Shown piece by piece: positions 14,280 through 23,568 of a stretch of DNA of 64,000 bases. Source of the DNA: Actinomycetota bacterium. GTDB lineage: Bacteria; Actinomycetota; Acidimicrobiia; Acidimicrobiales; JAMCPL01. The DNA lies in NCBI GenBank assembly GCA_023379675.1, contig JAMCPL010000014.1:1-64000 (forward strand). Reading direction: 5' to 3'. Position numbers and translations under genes: made by a program. The stretch's first letter is position 1; each line of letters opens with the position of its first letter. The notes under the pieces are model-generated. The model was not told the origin of the DNA. It ran no database searches and worked only from the letters and a program-made list of their open reading frames with translations.

Positions 14280-16043
14280 ATGAGCTACAGCCTCCTTGTG
14301 TACGCATTCACCCTTGGCATGGCCACCACCGTGAACCCCTGCGGGTTCCCTCTGCTGCCCGCATACCTGTCCATCCTCGTGTCGTCCCGCAACCGTTCCG
14401 GTACCGGTTCCAGCTCCAGCCCGGGGGAACGCGCAGACAACCCGGGCAACCCATACGGATCAGGCAATCTAGGCCGGCCCGGCACTCCCTACAACCTGGG
14501 TCGCCGGAACAGCTTGGAGAACCTGCGTCATGCCTACGATGCCAGTACTGCTGAAACGGTAATGGACGCCCTACTCGCAGGCGTGCTGGTGTCCGTAGGA
14601 TTCCTTGCCGTATTCGCTGTATTAGGGGTGCTGTTCGAATCAGGCTTTAGCGTGTTCATGGAGTTTGTCCCATGGGTGATGATACCGGTTGCCATCCTAC
14701 TGGCCGCCTATGGTGCGTTTACCTTTACAGGAAGGACCCTGCCGATCAGCGTACCGGTATTGAGCTGGAAACGCATCAAGGATTCCAAGATTTCACGAAT
14801 GTCCATGGTGCTATTCGGCATATACTATGCACTGTCGTCGTTGACCTGCTCCCTGCCGATATTCATAGCCGGAATAATACCGTTCCATCAGAATCGCAGC
14901 CTATTCGGGGTGGCTGGCGGGATGCTCGCCTTTCTCGCAGGTATGGTGGCACTGCTCGTAGCTCTGAGCATTGCTGTCGCCCTGGCAGGTACATCGTTCG
15001 TCAACGTGCTGAGGAAGGCATCCAGATACGTAGAGAAGGCTGCGGCGGTCCTTCTGGTGGCGGCTGGAGCTTACCTAGTGGATTACTGGGTAAGCTACCT
15101 AGTATCGCCTACACGGGCAAATGCACCTGTGCGCCTCGTGGAAAGCTGGCAATCGATACTAGCAACCTGGATATCCGAGCATTCATCCCAAATAGGTCTG
15201 TTGGCGCTGCTTCTCGCGGGCATTGCGGCAACTTCCGGTCTTGCGATATGGAAAAGGCGGAACAGTATAGTAGCCAGATCAGTGGACACGAGGGAGGGCG
15301 CTGTGGGAGATCACGCGAAAGATACGCCCATCACCGCAGTGCCCACATTCAATCCAACCGCCGATCGGACCACCACTATACCCGTAGCCACGATCGGCAA
15401 CGGAGAGGATGGTCATGCCAAGCCATGGCTGGTTGGCTTGGTGGCCTTGGCCATCGTAGTCCCCATAGCCGTTACGGCTCTCAGCAGCCAGGGCGCTTCC
15501 ACGACAGGCGGCCTGCCACCAGGAGCGGCTGGAACGGTGGGCAGGATTGCAAACATTTCCGGTGGATCGGCGAAACTTCCCGAGAAACTGCTCGAACAAG
15601 AGACCGCCGGTGTACATATAGGAGGTTTGGCGCCGGCATTTGCCCTCCCGTCCGCGACGGATGCAAAGACGGTAGACAGCTCAGCCTTCAACAGAAAACG
15701 TATACTGATTGATTTCTTCTCCACAACATGCACAGCCTGCATCGAAGAGGTCCCTCAACTTGTATCCACTTGGCGTTCCCACGGCAAGCAACTGGAAATA
15801 TCCGGCATAGACGAGGGTAATCCCGCCAGCGCAGTGAGGGCATTTGCCAAGAAATACGGCATCACCTACCCGCTGGCCATGGACATAGGTGGGAGGGCAG
15901 CGGTGCGCTACGGTATCGTCGCCCTGCCAACAGCGGTACTTGTCTCTTCCGGCAAGGTATCAGCCATTCATGTAGGAAGCCTCGGCAAGGCCCTATTGAA
16001 TAATTGGCTTACCCTGCCGTCGCTACGGCAGCTGCATCGTTAG
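14280..16043 (+). CDS. CcdA-TlpA fusion: membrane thiol-electron transporter with thioredoxin domain
   Basis: 587 residues. The N-terminal CcdA-like membrane domain has NPCGFP with Cys21 and the second redox Cys at 190 (LTCSLP). The C-terminal domain (about 440-587) is TlpA/thioredoxin-like with FFSTTCTACIEEVP, the CxxC at 484-487, after a membrane anchor near 380. Together they pass electrons from cytoplasmic thioredoxin to extracytoplasmic protein thiols, as in DsbD/DipZ-type proteins, often for cytochrome c maturation. A low-complexity Ser/Gly/Asn insert of about 50 residues splits the first cytoplasmic loop (about 37-88). It stands alone, divergent from the riboswitch operon. Confidence 0.85.
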   Translation: MSYSLLVYAFTLGMATTVNPCGFPLLPAYLSILVSSRNRSGTGSSSSPGERADNPGNPYGSGNLGRPGTPYNLGRRNSLENLRHAYDASTAETVMDALLAGVLVSVGFLAVFAVLGVLFESGFSVFMEFVPWVMIPVAILLAAYGAFTFTGRTLPISVPVLSWKRIKDSKISRMSMVLFGIYYALSSLTCSLPIFIAGIIPFHQNRSLFGVAGGMLAFLAGMVALLVALSIAVALAGTSFVNVLRKASRYVEKAAAVLLVAAGAYLVDYWVSYLVSPTRANAPVRLVESWQSILATWISEHSSQIGLLALLLAGIAATSGLAIWKRRNSIVARSVDTREGAVGDHAKDTPITAVPTFNPTADRTTTIPVATIGNGEDGHAKPWLVGLVALAIVVPIAVTALSSQGASTTGGLPPGAAGTVGRIANISGGSAKLPEKLLEQETAGVHIGGLAPAFALPSATDAKTVDSSAFNRKRILIDFFSTTCTACIEEVPQLVSTWRSHGKQLEISGIDEGNPASAVRAFAKKYGITYPLAMDIGGRAAVRYGIVALPTAVLVSSGKVSAIHVGSLGKALLNNWLTLPSLRQLHR

Positions 16044-16125
16044 ATTACGCAAGTCACGGATGTAAGCCGCTGTGTAAGGTGGCTCTGGAGTACCGTAATA
16101 CTATCTATATTACCGGCCAAAATGG

Positions 16126-17280
16126 TTACAACGAACTGGCAACCCCTTCATATGTCCCCGCATGTACTTCATCGTACATACCGGTACGTACAGTGCATCG
16201 TGCTAATGCCGTTTCCGCAGTGCCATGCCTGCCGGCTGGAGACACCGTCCTCACCCACAGGCAGCCAGCCAGCAACACCAGCAACACCCCCGAGTTGGGA
16301 TCAGTACCCTGTCCGGTCAGTATCCCTCCCAAGCCTTCGCCAAATATCCATACAAACAGCGAAATGACCACACTGACGGCAATCATCAGCCGCGGATGAA
16401 GTCGGAACGCCACCCCCATGCCAACAAGCAGCATGACCACTGCCAGCAGGGAATCCACCCACGAACCTGTATTGTGGAAGATACTGGCGGCAGAAACAAG
16501 AAGGCTGTGAAACCAGCCTGGTTGGCCTGCAGCAGACGCCGTGACTGCGGAACTCACTGCCTGAGGCATCTGGTTAGATGGCTCGAGCAGGAGAAACCCA
16601 TTGAAGACCCACAGGATCGCCCATATTGTCCTTGCGCCACGGTCGCTGATGAGGCCTGATCTTGCCTGGCCTTGCAAAGACTCCGGCATGCTTGCACCAG
16701 GCTGTGTCCCTGTCCCTGCGCGCGATGCGTCCTCCGTACCTGCCGCCGGCTCCCCTGGGCTGGCCTGTAGCGACCCCTCGTCGCTCCTGCCTGATTTCGC
16801 CAGCAAGCGCCATGGTACACCCGTATTTCCTGGCCAGAGAAGCAAGCCGATAATCAGGTAGAGCACTACGGCACCGGGCGCACCCACCAGTGGCGATGCT
16901 CCCGACAGGACTCCGCCAAGTCCCTCCGAAAGCCACCACACCAGCAACGACCAAGCAAAAGACCCTGCAAGTACCACTTTCAACAACTGCACCCGTCCTG
17001 TCAGGGATCCAGCTATGATCCCAGCACCAATAGCCACCTGCAGGGTGGCGAAGATGGCATTCCAGGCAACGATATGCGGCTCCAAGAAGTGAGCGATAGA
17101 TGTCGTCGGATCGGCCACCCATCCGGGATTTCCCTGTGCGCTGGCAATGAGTATCTGTTTGACAAAACTCTTGGTGAACATGTAGGGCTGGAACTGGAGC
17201 GCTCCATCGAGTAGCCATATCAGTCCCAGGACGATCTGCAGGCGTCTTTGAGTGATCTTGGTTGCGGTGAATGCGTACAT
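16126..17280 (-). CDS. Membrane protein made of two homologous halves
   Basis: 384 residues. Residues 10-150 and 215-365 repeat the same plan: a start like RRLQIVLGLIWLLDGALQFQP or RTIWAILWVFNGFLLLEPSN, a GNPGW/GQPGW motif, several membrane helices and an SEGLGGVLSG/GEGLGGILTG loop. A Gly/Ser/Ala-rich linker of about 45 residues joins them. The repeated EGLGG loops suggest a symmetric dimer-like membrane fold. The family is seen in actinobacteria without assigned function as far as I can recall. It is transcribed alone towards the end of the ccdA-tlpA gene. Confidence 0.6.
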   Translation of the reverse strand: MYAFTATKITQRRLQIVLGLIWLLDGALQFQPYMFTKSFVKQILIASAQGNPGWVADPTTSIAHFLEPHIVAWNAIFATLQVAIGAGIIAGSLTGRVQLLKVVLAGSFAWSLLVWWLSEGLGGVLSGASPLVGAPGAVVLYLIIGLLLWPGNTGVPWRLLAKSGRSDEGSLQASPGEPAAGTEDASRAGTGTQPGASMPESLQGQARSGLISDRGARTIWAILWVFNGFLLLEPSNQMPQAVSSAVTASAAGQPGWFHSLLVSAASIFHNTGSWVDSLLAVVMLLVGMGVAFRLHPRLMIAVSVVISLFVWIFGEGLGGILTGQGTDPNSGVLLVLLAGCLWVRTVSPAGRHGTAETALARCTVRTGMYDEVHAGTYEGVASSL

Positions 17281-17496
17281 AATGTTTCAATCTTCGCACT
17301 TTTCGCCCTGCCTGTAAACGGGGGTTGCTCCTACGTGGGCTGGATGGTTCCACCTACACAGGCCGGATCGCTTTACGTACGTACCATCCTGATACACCTG
17401 AATGAAATGCCATAATCAGTTCCAAGGTGACCCCCCCACCGTGCTACACAAATATACGCCGACTCCAATATCCGTTGCTGAATATTGTTGTCCAGC

Positions 17497-18321
17497 CTAG
17501 ATCCCGAGCAGCGAATCGAGGCCGATCGTAAGCCCCCGGCGTTCTCGCACGGCTTTTGTGGCAATCAGTACGCCCGGCATGAAGGAAGTACGGTCGAAAG
17601 CGTCATGACGGATGGTAAGGGACTGGCCCACCGAACCAAACACCACCTCATGATGGGCGACCATGCCTGGAATCCGTAGCGAGTGAATACGTATGCCGCC
17701 ATCCGCGGCACCTCCCCTTACCCCTTGGACCACATGGCGTTGGGTATTGTCCACCCCGAAACTGCGGCCATTGCGGACACCAAGTGAGGCTCCATGGGCT
17801 ATGGACTCGGCCAGACGCAATGCAGTACCCGAAGGAGCGTCAACCTTCTGGTCATGGTGAATCTCGATCACTTCCGCTCCGTCCATGTACTTGGCAGCCA
17901 TCTCCACAAACCTGTTCATGAGCACGGCTCCCACCGCAAAATTGGATGCCACAAGGCAATTCGCATTAGAATCTTCAAACAGCGCCATTGCGTGTTGCAT
18001 GTCATCGTCACCTAGTCCCGTAGTGCCCACAACCATATGAACTCCATTGACGGCGCACCAATCCATGGCACGCAGCGTGGCCTCCGCTATGGTGAAATCT
18101 ATGGCTACATCGACGCCTCCTCTCGACAATGCTTCGATGTCCCCCGCAATATCGAGTCCCACCACATCAGGCCCTGCCACCTGGCCTATGTCGATACCGG
18201 CAAATCGTGGATCCACTGCGGCAACCAATTCGAGGTCAGGATCCTGGGTCACCGATCGACATATCTCCCGTCCCATCCTTCCGCCTGCCCCCAACACGCC
18301 TACCCGGATGGCATCACTCAT
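17497..18321 (-). CDS. dapB: 4-hydroxy-tetrahydrodipicolinate reductase
   Basis: About 274 residues from MSDAIRVGVLGAGGRMGREI. The NAD(P)H-binding GAGGRMG is N-terminal, and the substrate and catalytic motif EIHHDQKVDAPSGTALRLAE lies near residue 155. It reduces the dihydrodipicolinate intermediate in the lysine and meso-diaminopimelate pathway. A longer frame reaches 18390 but would overlap the M16 peptidase gene; the ATG at 18321 fits family N-termini. Last gene of the rpsO-pnp-M16-dapB block. Confidence 0.93.
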   Translation of the reverse strand: MSDAIRVGVLGAGGRMGREICRSVTQDPDLELVAAVDPRFAGIDIGQVAGPDVVGLDIAGDIEALSRGGVDVAIDFTIAEATLRAMDWCAVNGVHMVVGTTGLGDDDMQHAMALFEDSNANCLVASNFAVGAVLMNRFVEMAAKYMDGAEVIEIHHDQKVDAPSGTALRLAESIAHGASLGVRNGRSFGVDNTQRHVVQGVRGGAADGGIRIHSLRIPGMVAHHEVVFGSVGQSLTIRHDAFDRTSFMPGVLIATKAVRERRGLTIGLDSLLGI

Positions 18322-18346
18322 CTTTACCATCATACCAACCTGGCGA

Positions 18347-19603
18347 TCAGCGTACGGCAGCTTGCCAACCGGCAAACTCGCTCTCGTCAAAGGGACCTAC
18401 CACTGACAGCGTCCAGGGTCTCGATGCCAGCGCCGACGCCACATCGGTGACATCACCGGGACCAACCGCGCTGATCTTGGACATCAACTCGTCAACTTCC
18501 ATCACCCGATCATAGTGCAGCAACGACGTGCCCATACGTACCATCCGGGATGCCGGGTGCTCCAACGATAGCAGCAACCCGGACCTCACGTGCTTCTTGG
18601 CCAGATCGATCTCTTCATCGGTGATGCCACCAGCAGCCACCTCCTCGAACATTTCTTTCGCTATCCCAATTACCTCATGCAGCTTTTCAGGAGCACACCC
18701 AGCACTGATGGAGAATGACCCCGCGTCATCGTAGCGAGCCACCTCGGACCATATCGAGTAGGCCAGACCTCTTTTCTCGCGAACTTCCTGGAAAAGTCTG
18801 GATGACATCGATCCACCGAATACCTGATCCAGGATGTCAGCAGCCCACCGGTTCTCATCGTGGCGAGTTGGCCCCCTCATCGCCATTTCCATATTGGCCT
18901 GTTCGGTGTCCTTTGCCTGATGAGCAAAGATGTCCTGGCGATCGGCCGGCGGCATCCTTGACGGTTTCCCACCCCCGGACCGGGAGGCGAATCCCCTGGC
19001 AACCAGCGAGGCCAATTGATCATGATCCAATGCACCCGCTGCGGCAACCACTATATTCTCCGACCTGTAATGAGCGTCAAACCACTCCCTTAAATCGGAT
19101 GAGCTGATCGACGATACGCTCTCCATGGTGCCCGACACTTCACCCGCAAGGGGATGGCCGGCGAATAGCGCCTCTTGGCATCTTTGAGCACAGACGTCGT
19201 GCGGGCTGTCCAGGTTCATCGCAATCTCATCCAGCACTACCGTGCGCTCGGCACCCAGATCGCTCTCCCTCAACGCTGGCTCGGTCAACATGCTGAACAG
19301 GATACCTGCAGCTTCCGCCACATCCTCTGCGAGTACCCGGACATAAAAATAGGTCAATTCCCTGGAGGTAAAACCATTGGTTTCACCACCCATAACGTCA
19401 ATTGCCGTTGCTATGCTCTTGGCGGACAGCTGCTCGGTACCCTTGAAGATCAGATGCTCCAGCAAATGAGATGCACCAGCAAGCCGATCCGGCTCGTCTC
19501 GCGACCCTGTGCCGATGAATACGCCCAATGCAACGGAGCGAGCATCTGGCATGTCATCCGTAACCAGGCGTAGACCGCCAGGTATCTTATCTTCCCTGAT
19601 CAT
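18347..19603 (-). CDS. M16-family zinc peptidase (processing-peptidase type)
   Basis: 418 residues. The inverted zinc motif HxxEH is at 46-50 (ASHLLEHLIFKGTE), and the distal glutamate is in the conserved ERTVVLDEI segment at about 117-125. The second, non-catalytic M16 domain follows. Proteins of this type (PqqL/YmxG-like) commonly sit directly downstream of pnp. It probably degrades peptides; substrates are unknown. The gap to pnp is 28 bp and to dapB about 25 bp, which supports co-transcription. Confidence 0.9.
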   Translation of the reverse strand: MIREDKIPGGLRLVTDDMPDARSVALGVFIGTGSRDEPDRLAGASHLLEHLIFKGTEQLSAKSIATAIDVMGGETNGFTSRELTYFYVRVLAEDVAEAAGILFSMLTEPALRESDLGAERTVVLDEIAMNLDSPHDVCAQRCQEALFAGHPLAGEVSGTMESVSSISSSDLREWFDAHYRSENIVVAAAGALDHDQLASLVARGFASRSGGGKPSRMPPADRQDIFAHQAKDTEQANMEMAMRGPTRHDENRWAADILDQVFGGSMSSRLFQEVREKRGLAYSIWSEVARYDDAGSFSISAGCAPEKLHEVIGIAKEMFEEVAAGGITDEEIDLAKKHVRSGLLLSLEHPASRMVRMGTSLLHYDRVMEVDELMSKISAVGPGDVTDVASALASRPWTLSVVGPFDESEFAGWQAAVR

Positions 19604-19631
19604 AGCCGAAACACGAATTCAATCGGCAGGC

Positions 19632-22115
19632 TCAGCGCCTGTTGTGATTCCGCCGGCCGCGTGGATCACGCCTGGAACGGGAGTGATCCCCGGGAGTGTC
19701 TCTTGACGTGGGACCGAGGTCACCTACTTCACCAGCGATCTCCAGATCGAACTCGTCGTCAAATGAGACAATTTCCAGGTTTGCCGCATTATCGTCACTT
19801 TTGGCAGTAGCCCCTTCATCGCCATGGTTCTCGCCGCCCGCTGAAGCCAGGCCGTCCGAGTTCGCAGAAGTTGCGATCATCTCACTGCCGGCCCGCCTGC
19901 CACTCGCATCCGTAGACCCACCCCCACTCGCCGGCTCGTCAGCATATAGTAGCGAAACCTTGCCGTCTGCATCGACAGAGTCCACAACCACATCGATCCT
20001 ATCCCCGACATTGAGTACATCCTCCACCCGTTCTACTCTTGCTCCCCTACCCACCTTGGATATATGGAGAAGGCCGTCTCTGCCCGGCAGGATATTGATA
20101 AAGGCGCCGAATTTGGTCACGCCCACGACAGTTCCCGGATAGGCTGCACCGACTTCTGGTTTCGGGGGATCCAGTATAAGCATGATCCTTCTCCTGGCTT
20201 CCTCGACTGCGCTTCCCTCTTTGGCCCCGATGGTCACCGTCCCCACGCCGCCTTCCTCGTCGATGGCGATATCGGCGCCGGTCTCCGCCTGCAAGGTGTT
20301 GATGACCTTTCCTTTGGGACCGATCACCTCTCCGATCTTGTCCTGGGGAATCTCGAAGGCCACGATCTTAGGAGCATTGCTGCTGACAGTCGCTCTAGGC
20401 TTGTCAATCACCTGCAGCATGGCATCGAGAATGTGCAACCTGGCCCTCTTCGCCTGCTGGAGCGCCTGTGCAAGCACTTCAGCGGGAATGCCGTCTATCT
20501 TCGTATCCAGCTGTAGCGCGGTAATGGAGTCTCGTGTCCCCGCAACCTTGAAGTCCATATCACCAAGAGCATCCTCCATGCCAAGGATATCGGTCAAGGT
20601 GACGTAGCTGCCATCATCATGGATGAGGCCCATTGCCACACCGGCCACCGCTTCCCGTACGGGAACACCGGCATCCATTAGCGATAGTGTCGAACCGCAC
20701 ACTGATGCCATGGAAGTGGACCCATTCGAAGACACCGCTTCCGAAACAAGCCTGAGGGTATAAGGAAACTCTGACTCTCTGGGAATTACAGGAACCAACG
20801 CTCTTTCGGCCAGGAGTCCGTGGCCGATCTCCCTGCGCTTGGGACCGCGCATGAAGCCCGCCTCTCCTGTGGAGTACGGAGGCATGTTGTAGTGGTGCAT
20901 ATACCGCTTGGTCTCGTCGATGCCGATGCTGTCCAGAAGCTGGTTCATCCTGGGCATGCCCAACGTGGTGACGTTCAGGACCTGTGTCTCTCCGCGCTGG
21001 AACAGGGCCGAACCGTGAGCAGTGGGAATCAAACCCACTTCAATGTACAACGGTCGAACTTCCTCGATACCGCGCCCATCAGCTCGTATTCCCTCTTCGA
21101 TAACCCTCTTGCGTAGCACCTTCTTCATGGTGCTACGAACCGCCGATCGGATGGCCGCTTCCTGGTCAGGAAACTCATCCTGCAGCGCGTTCACCGTCTC
21201 GTCGGTCAAGGTGGTAAGAGCGGCCTCCCTCCCGGCTTTATCCATGATGGACAGCACCTCTTTCATCCTGCCGGACACACGATTCTCGACAACGGCCTTT
21301 ATATCGTCGGGACAGTCACTGAACAGTTCGTATGTCTTGATATGATCACCAGCGGTATCTCGAGCAGTAGCTCTGACAACCAATTCCCGTTGAAGGCGGA
21401 TGGACTCCATGATCCACTTCTTAGCCACCTCCAGTCCATCGGCAATCACCTCTTCGGTCACCTTCGGAGTGCCGGCAGCATAATTTTCAAACGATGCTTC
21501 CGTCCCGCCGGCTTCCACCATCATGATTGCTACGTCGCTCTCTTCGTTCTCGCTCAATGCCCTTCCGGCAACGACCAGCTCGAAGCAGGATTCGTCGCCA
21601 TCGCTATAGCTGGGATGCGCCATCCAAATACCCTGCTTGGACCAGGCTATTCTCACCGCTCCGACGGGGCCGTCGAACGGTATTCCCGATATCATCAATG
21701 CTGCCGAAGCTGCATTGATGGCAAGAACATCGTGCGGATTGATGAGATCCACTCCCAGTATGGTAGTTACCACATGGACATCGTTACGGAATCCGTCCGG
21801 AAAGCACGGGCGCAACGGTCGGTCGATGAGGCGCGCATTCAAGATGGCCTGTTCTGTCGCTCTCCCCTCCCTGCGAAAGAACGATCCAGGAATCTTCCCG
21901 GCAGCGTACATCCTTTCTTCCACATCAATGGTAAGAGGAAAAAAATCAGCCCCTTCCCTCGGCGCCTTGGACGCGGTTGCAGTAGCCAGCACCATGGTAT
22001 CGCCCAACCTGGCGACTACGGCACCATCTGCCTGCAAAGCAAGCTTACCGGTTTCAAACGACATGACAACATCCGTACCAGGTACGGGAGCAGACACGCT
22101 CATAACTTCATTCAT
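19632..22115 (-). CDS. pnp: Polyribonucleotide nucleotidyltransferase (PNPase)
   Basis: 827 residues. Two RNase PH domains (about 10-145 and 330-550) flank a helical domain. A KH domain follows at about 573-635 (PQDKIGEVIGPKGKVINTLQ), then an S1 domain at about 655-725 (YPGTVVGVTKFGAFINILPG). The enzyme degrades RNA 3' to 5' with phosphate. The last 100 residues are an Asp/Ser/Gly-rich and finally Arg-rich tail, longer than usual and possibly RNA- or protein-binding. GAGGAAGGGA precedes the ATG. A 313-bp leader with its own promoter, short ORF and hairpin separates it from rpsO. Confidence 0.96.
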   Translation of the reverse strand: MNEVMSVSAPVPGTDVVMSFETGKLALQADGAVVARLGDTMVLATATASKAPREGADFFPLTIDVEERMYAAGKIPGSFFRREGRATEQAILNARLIDRPLRPCFPDGFRNDVHVVTTILGVDLINPHDVLAINAASAALMISGIPFDGPVGAVRIAWSKQGIWMAHPSYSDGDESCFELVVAGRALSENEESDVAIMMVEAGGTEASFENYAAGTPKVTEEVIADGLEVAKKWIMESIRLQRELVVRATARDTAGDHIKTYELFSDCPDDIKAVVENRVSGRMKEVLSIMDKAGREAALTTLTDETVNALQDEFPDQEAAIRSAVRSTMKKVLRKRVIEEGIRADGRGIEEVRPLYIEVGLIPTAHGSALFQRGETQVLNVTTLGMPRMNQLLDSIGIDETKRYMHHYNMPPYSTGEAGFMRGPKRREIGHGLLAERALVPVIPRESEFPYTLRLVSEAVSSNGSTSMASVCGSTLSLMDAGVPVREAVAGVAMGLIHDDGSYVTLTDILGMEDALGDMDFKVAGTRDSITALQLDTKIDGIPAEVLAQALQQAKRARLHILDAMLQVIDKPRATVSSNAPKIVAFEIPQDKIGEVIGPKGKVINTLQAETGADIAIDEEGGVGTVTIGAKEGSAVEEARRRIMLILDPPKPEVGAAYPGTVVGVTKFGAFINILPGRDGLLHISKVGRGARVERVEDVLNVGDRIDVVVDSVDADGKVSLLYADEPASGGGSTDASGRRAGSEMIATSANSDGLASAGGENHGDEGATAKSDDNAANLEIVSFDDEFDLEIAGEVGDLGPTSRDTPGDHSRSRRDPRGRRNHNRR

Positions 22116-22189
22116 ATATTCCCTTCCTCATTTTCGTTGGCAGGAGAAGTCGTGCAGCATATGACAGTGAAACCAGTTCCCAGTAGTCG

Positions 22190-22223
22190 ACCACCACTAT
22201 GTACAACTCATAGTGGTCGGCGA
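22190..22223 (-). promoter_or_regulatory. Hairpin in the pnp leader, RNase III-site candidate
   Basis: The arms CCACTATG (22195-22202) and CATAGTGG (22209-22216) pair around a 6-nt loop, with further pairing outside. It lies about 75-110 nt before the pnp ATG and lacks a T-run, so it is not a terminator. In Escherichia coli a stem between rpsO and pnp is cut by RNase III for PNPase autoregulation; a similar role here is inference. Confidence 0.45.
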
Positions 22224-22230
22224 CTGGCAG

Positions 22231-22257
22231 CTAACGCTTCACCGCGTGGCCGAGCAT
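22231..22257 (-). CDS. Leader-peptide candidate (8 residues) before pnp
   Basis: ATG at 22257 is preceded by AGAGGAAG and encodes MLGHAVKR before a stop. It lies just upstream of the leader hairpin. A short ORF with a good ribosome-binding site ahead of a hairpin may tune folding by translation. No proof beyond position. Confidence 0.3.
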   Translation of the reverse strand: MLGHAVKR

Positions 22258-22358
22258 AACTTCCTCTGATGGCTCAGTGCAGTGTTCCATGAGAATTAAG
22301 AATCCAGGCAGCCTAAGCATCCTAATGCCTACCCTGCCCACAACTTGTCGCCTAAGCG

Positions 22359-22386
22359 ATTATACCGCTTTGCAACACTCATGAAA
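22359..22386 (-). promoter_or_regulatory. Internal promoter for pnp
   Basis: On the minus strand TTTCAT (22386-22381), a 16-nt spacer and TATAAT (22364-22359) form a sigma-70-type promoter about 245 nt before pnp. It allows pnp expression independent of rpsO. Confidence 0.5.
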
Positions 22387-22428
22387 CGCTACACAAAGAG
22401 TGTAACAGTCACGAAGCACGCTGTCAGG

Positions 22429-22686
22429 TCAACGCCGTATACCCAACTTTGCAATCAGTGCCCTGTAACGCTCAGCATCATTGCGGTGTAGGTAGTCAAG
22501 GAGACGGCGTCGCTTGCCAATAAGCATGAGCAGGCCCCTCCGTGTATGGTGATCTCCCTTGTGCGCCTTGAGATGCTCAGTAAGGTGCGATATACGCGCC
22601 GTAAGGAGTGCCACCTGTACCTCGGGCGACCCTGTATCCGTAGGATGCACTCTATGCCCATCAATAATCGCTGTCTTATCAATCAT
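22429..22686 (-). CDS. rpsO: 30S ribosomal protein S15
   Basis: 85 residues, normal length. [20 protein letters not shown] and [20 protein letters not shown] are the signature stretches of uS15, which binds 16S rRNA in the central domain early in 30S assembly. It is the first gene of the rpsO-pnp-M16-dapB block, as in most bacteria. Confidence 0.97.
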   Translation of the reverse strand: MIDKTAIIDGHRVHPTDTGSPEVQVALLTARISHLTEHLKAHKGDHHTRRGLLMLIGKRRRLLDYLHRNDAERYRALIAKLGIRR

Positions 22687-22833
22687 GGAACCTTACTATA
22701 CCTCATCTATAATCTGTATCTATTTCAGTCTCACCGACCTGCACCTGCGGATAGCAACCCATTATACTGCACGCAAGAGCATATGACAACGTGAAAGCCA
22801 TGTGGAGAACACATCATCACCAGAATTGGAGGC

Positions 22834-23568
22834 ATGATCACACTGATGAACGAGCTGAAATCGCTGAATACACGCTGGTACCTTGATGCCAACAGCTTTG
22901 CGAAACATACTCCGTGGGCACATGGCTTCATGGCATTCTATGCGCACTTTGGTGGGCTTGCCTTGCTCGCCATCCTTCTTCTCGTTGCATGGTGGATCAG
23001 CCGGTCCGCCGGCAATCCAGCCCTATCTGTCGCCAGGGTGCTGTGGGCAGCCGGCGGAACCGTGATTGCATGGGTAATAGCTCATTTTGGCATGAAGCCA
23101 TTGTTCGGCGAAGTGCGCCCCTACTGGGTGCTTCGACACGTGGAGGTGCTGGTGGCCAAGACGCACGGATACGCCTTCCCCAGCGGACATGCAACAATCG
23201 CCGGGGCCGTCATCGCAGGAATTTGGATCGCGCGTAAGGATGTACTGGCGTGGGTAACCACCATTGCAGGACTGTTCCTCTGCTTCGACCGGGTATACGT
23301 GGGGGCCCACTATCCTTTCGATGTCGTAGGCGGGATACTCTTCGGCGCCTTGTTCGTATGGCTGCTGTCAGGACCCGGCATCTCGCTACTAAAATGGTTT
23401 GACACCCTGCTGATGGAAAATACGCCACTTGCACCCCTTGTCACCAGCCACACTAAACGCCAAACCGAGTACGGCTACAGTTACAGTAGTGCCGGTAGCC
23501 ACGGTGGCGCCAGTGACGCCGGTAGCGACGCCATCAAGCCGGCTCCTGAACATGAAGCACCTTCCTGA
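22834..23568 (+). CDS. PAP2-family membrane phosphatase (undecaprenyl-diphosphatase type)
   Basis: 244 residues. The three PAP2 motifs are present: KPLFGEVRPY (about 88-97), PSGH (about 115-118) and the DRVYVGAHYPFDV block (about 150-162), with the catalytic His in GAHYP. About five membrane helices surround them. BcrC-type members recycle undecaprenyl pyrophosphate for cell-wall synthesis. A Ser/Gly/His-rich tail of about 40 residues ends the protein and overlaps the 3' end of convergent ribF by 35 bp. Confidence 0.85.
   Translation: MITLMNELKSLNTRWYLDANSFAKHTPWAHGFMAFYAHFGGLALLAILLLVAWWISRSAGNPALSVARVLWAAGGTVIAWVIAHFGMKPLFGEVRPYWVLRHVEVLVAKTHGYAFPSGHATIAGAVIAGIWIARKDVLAWVTTIAGLFLCFDRVYVGAHYPFDVVGGILFGALFVWLLSGPGISLLKWFDTLLMENTPLAPLVTSHTKRQTEYGYSYSSAGSHGGASDAGSDAIKPAPEHEAPS

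Noticed and set aside
14672-15712. 346-residue plus-strand frame within the ccdA-tlpA gene
   Set aside because: Out-of-frame shadow of a recognised gene, with unnatural composition.
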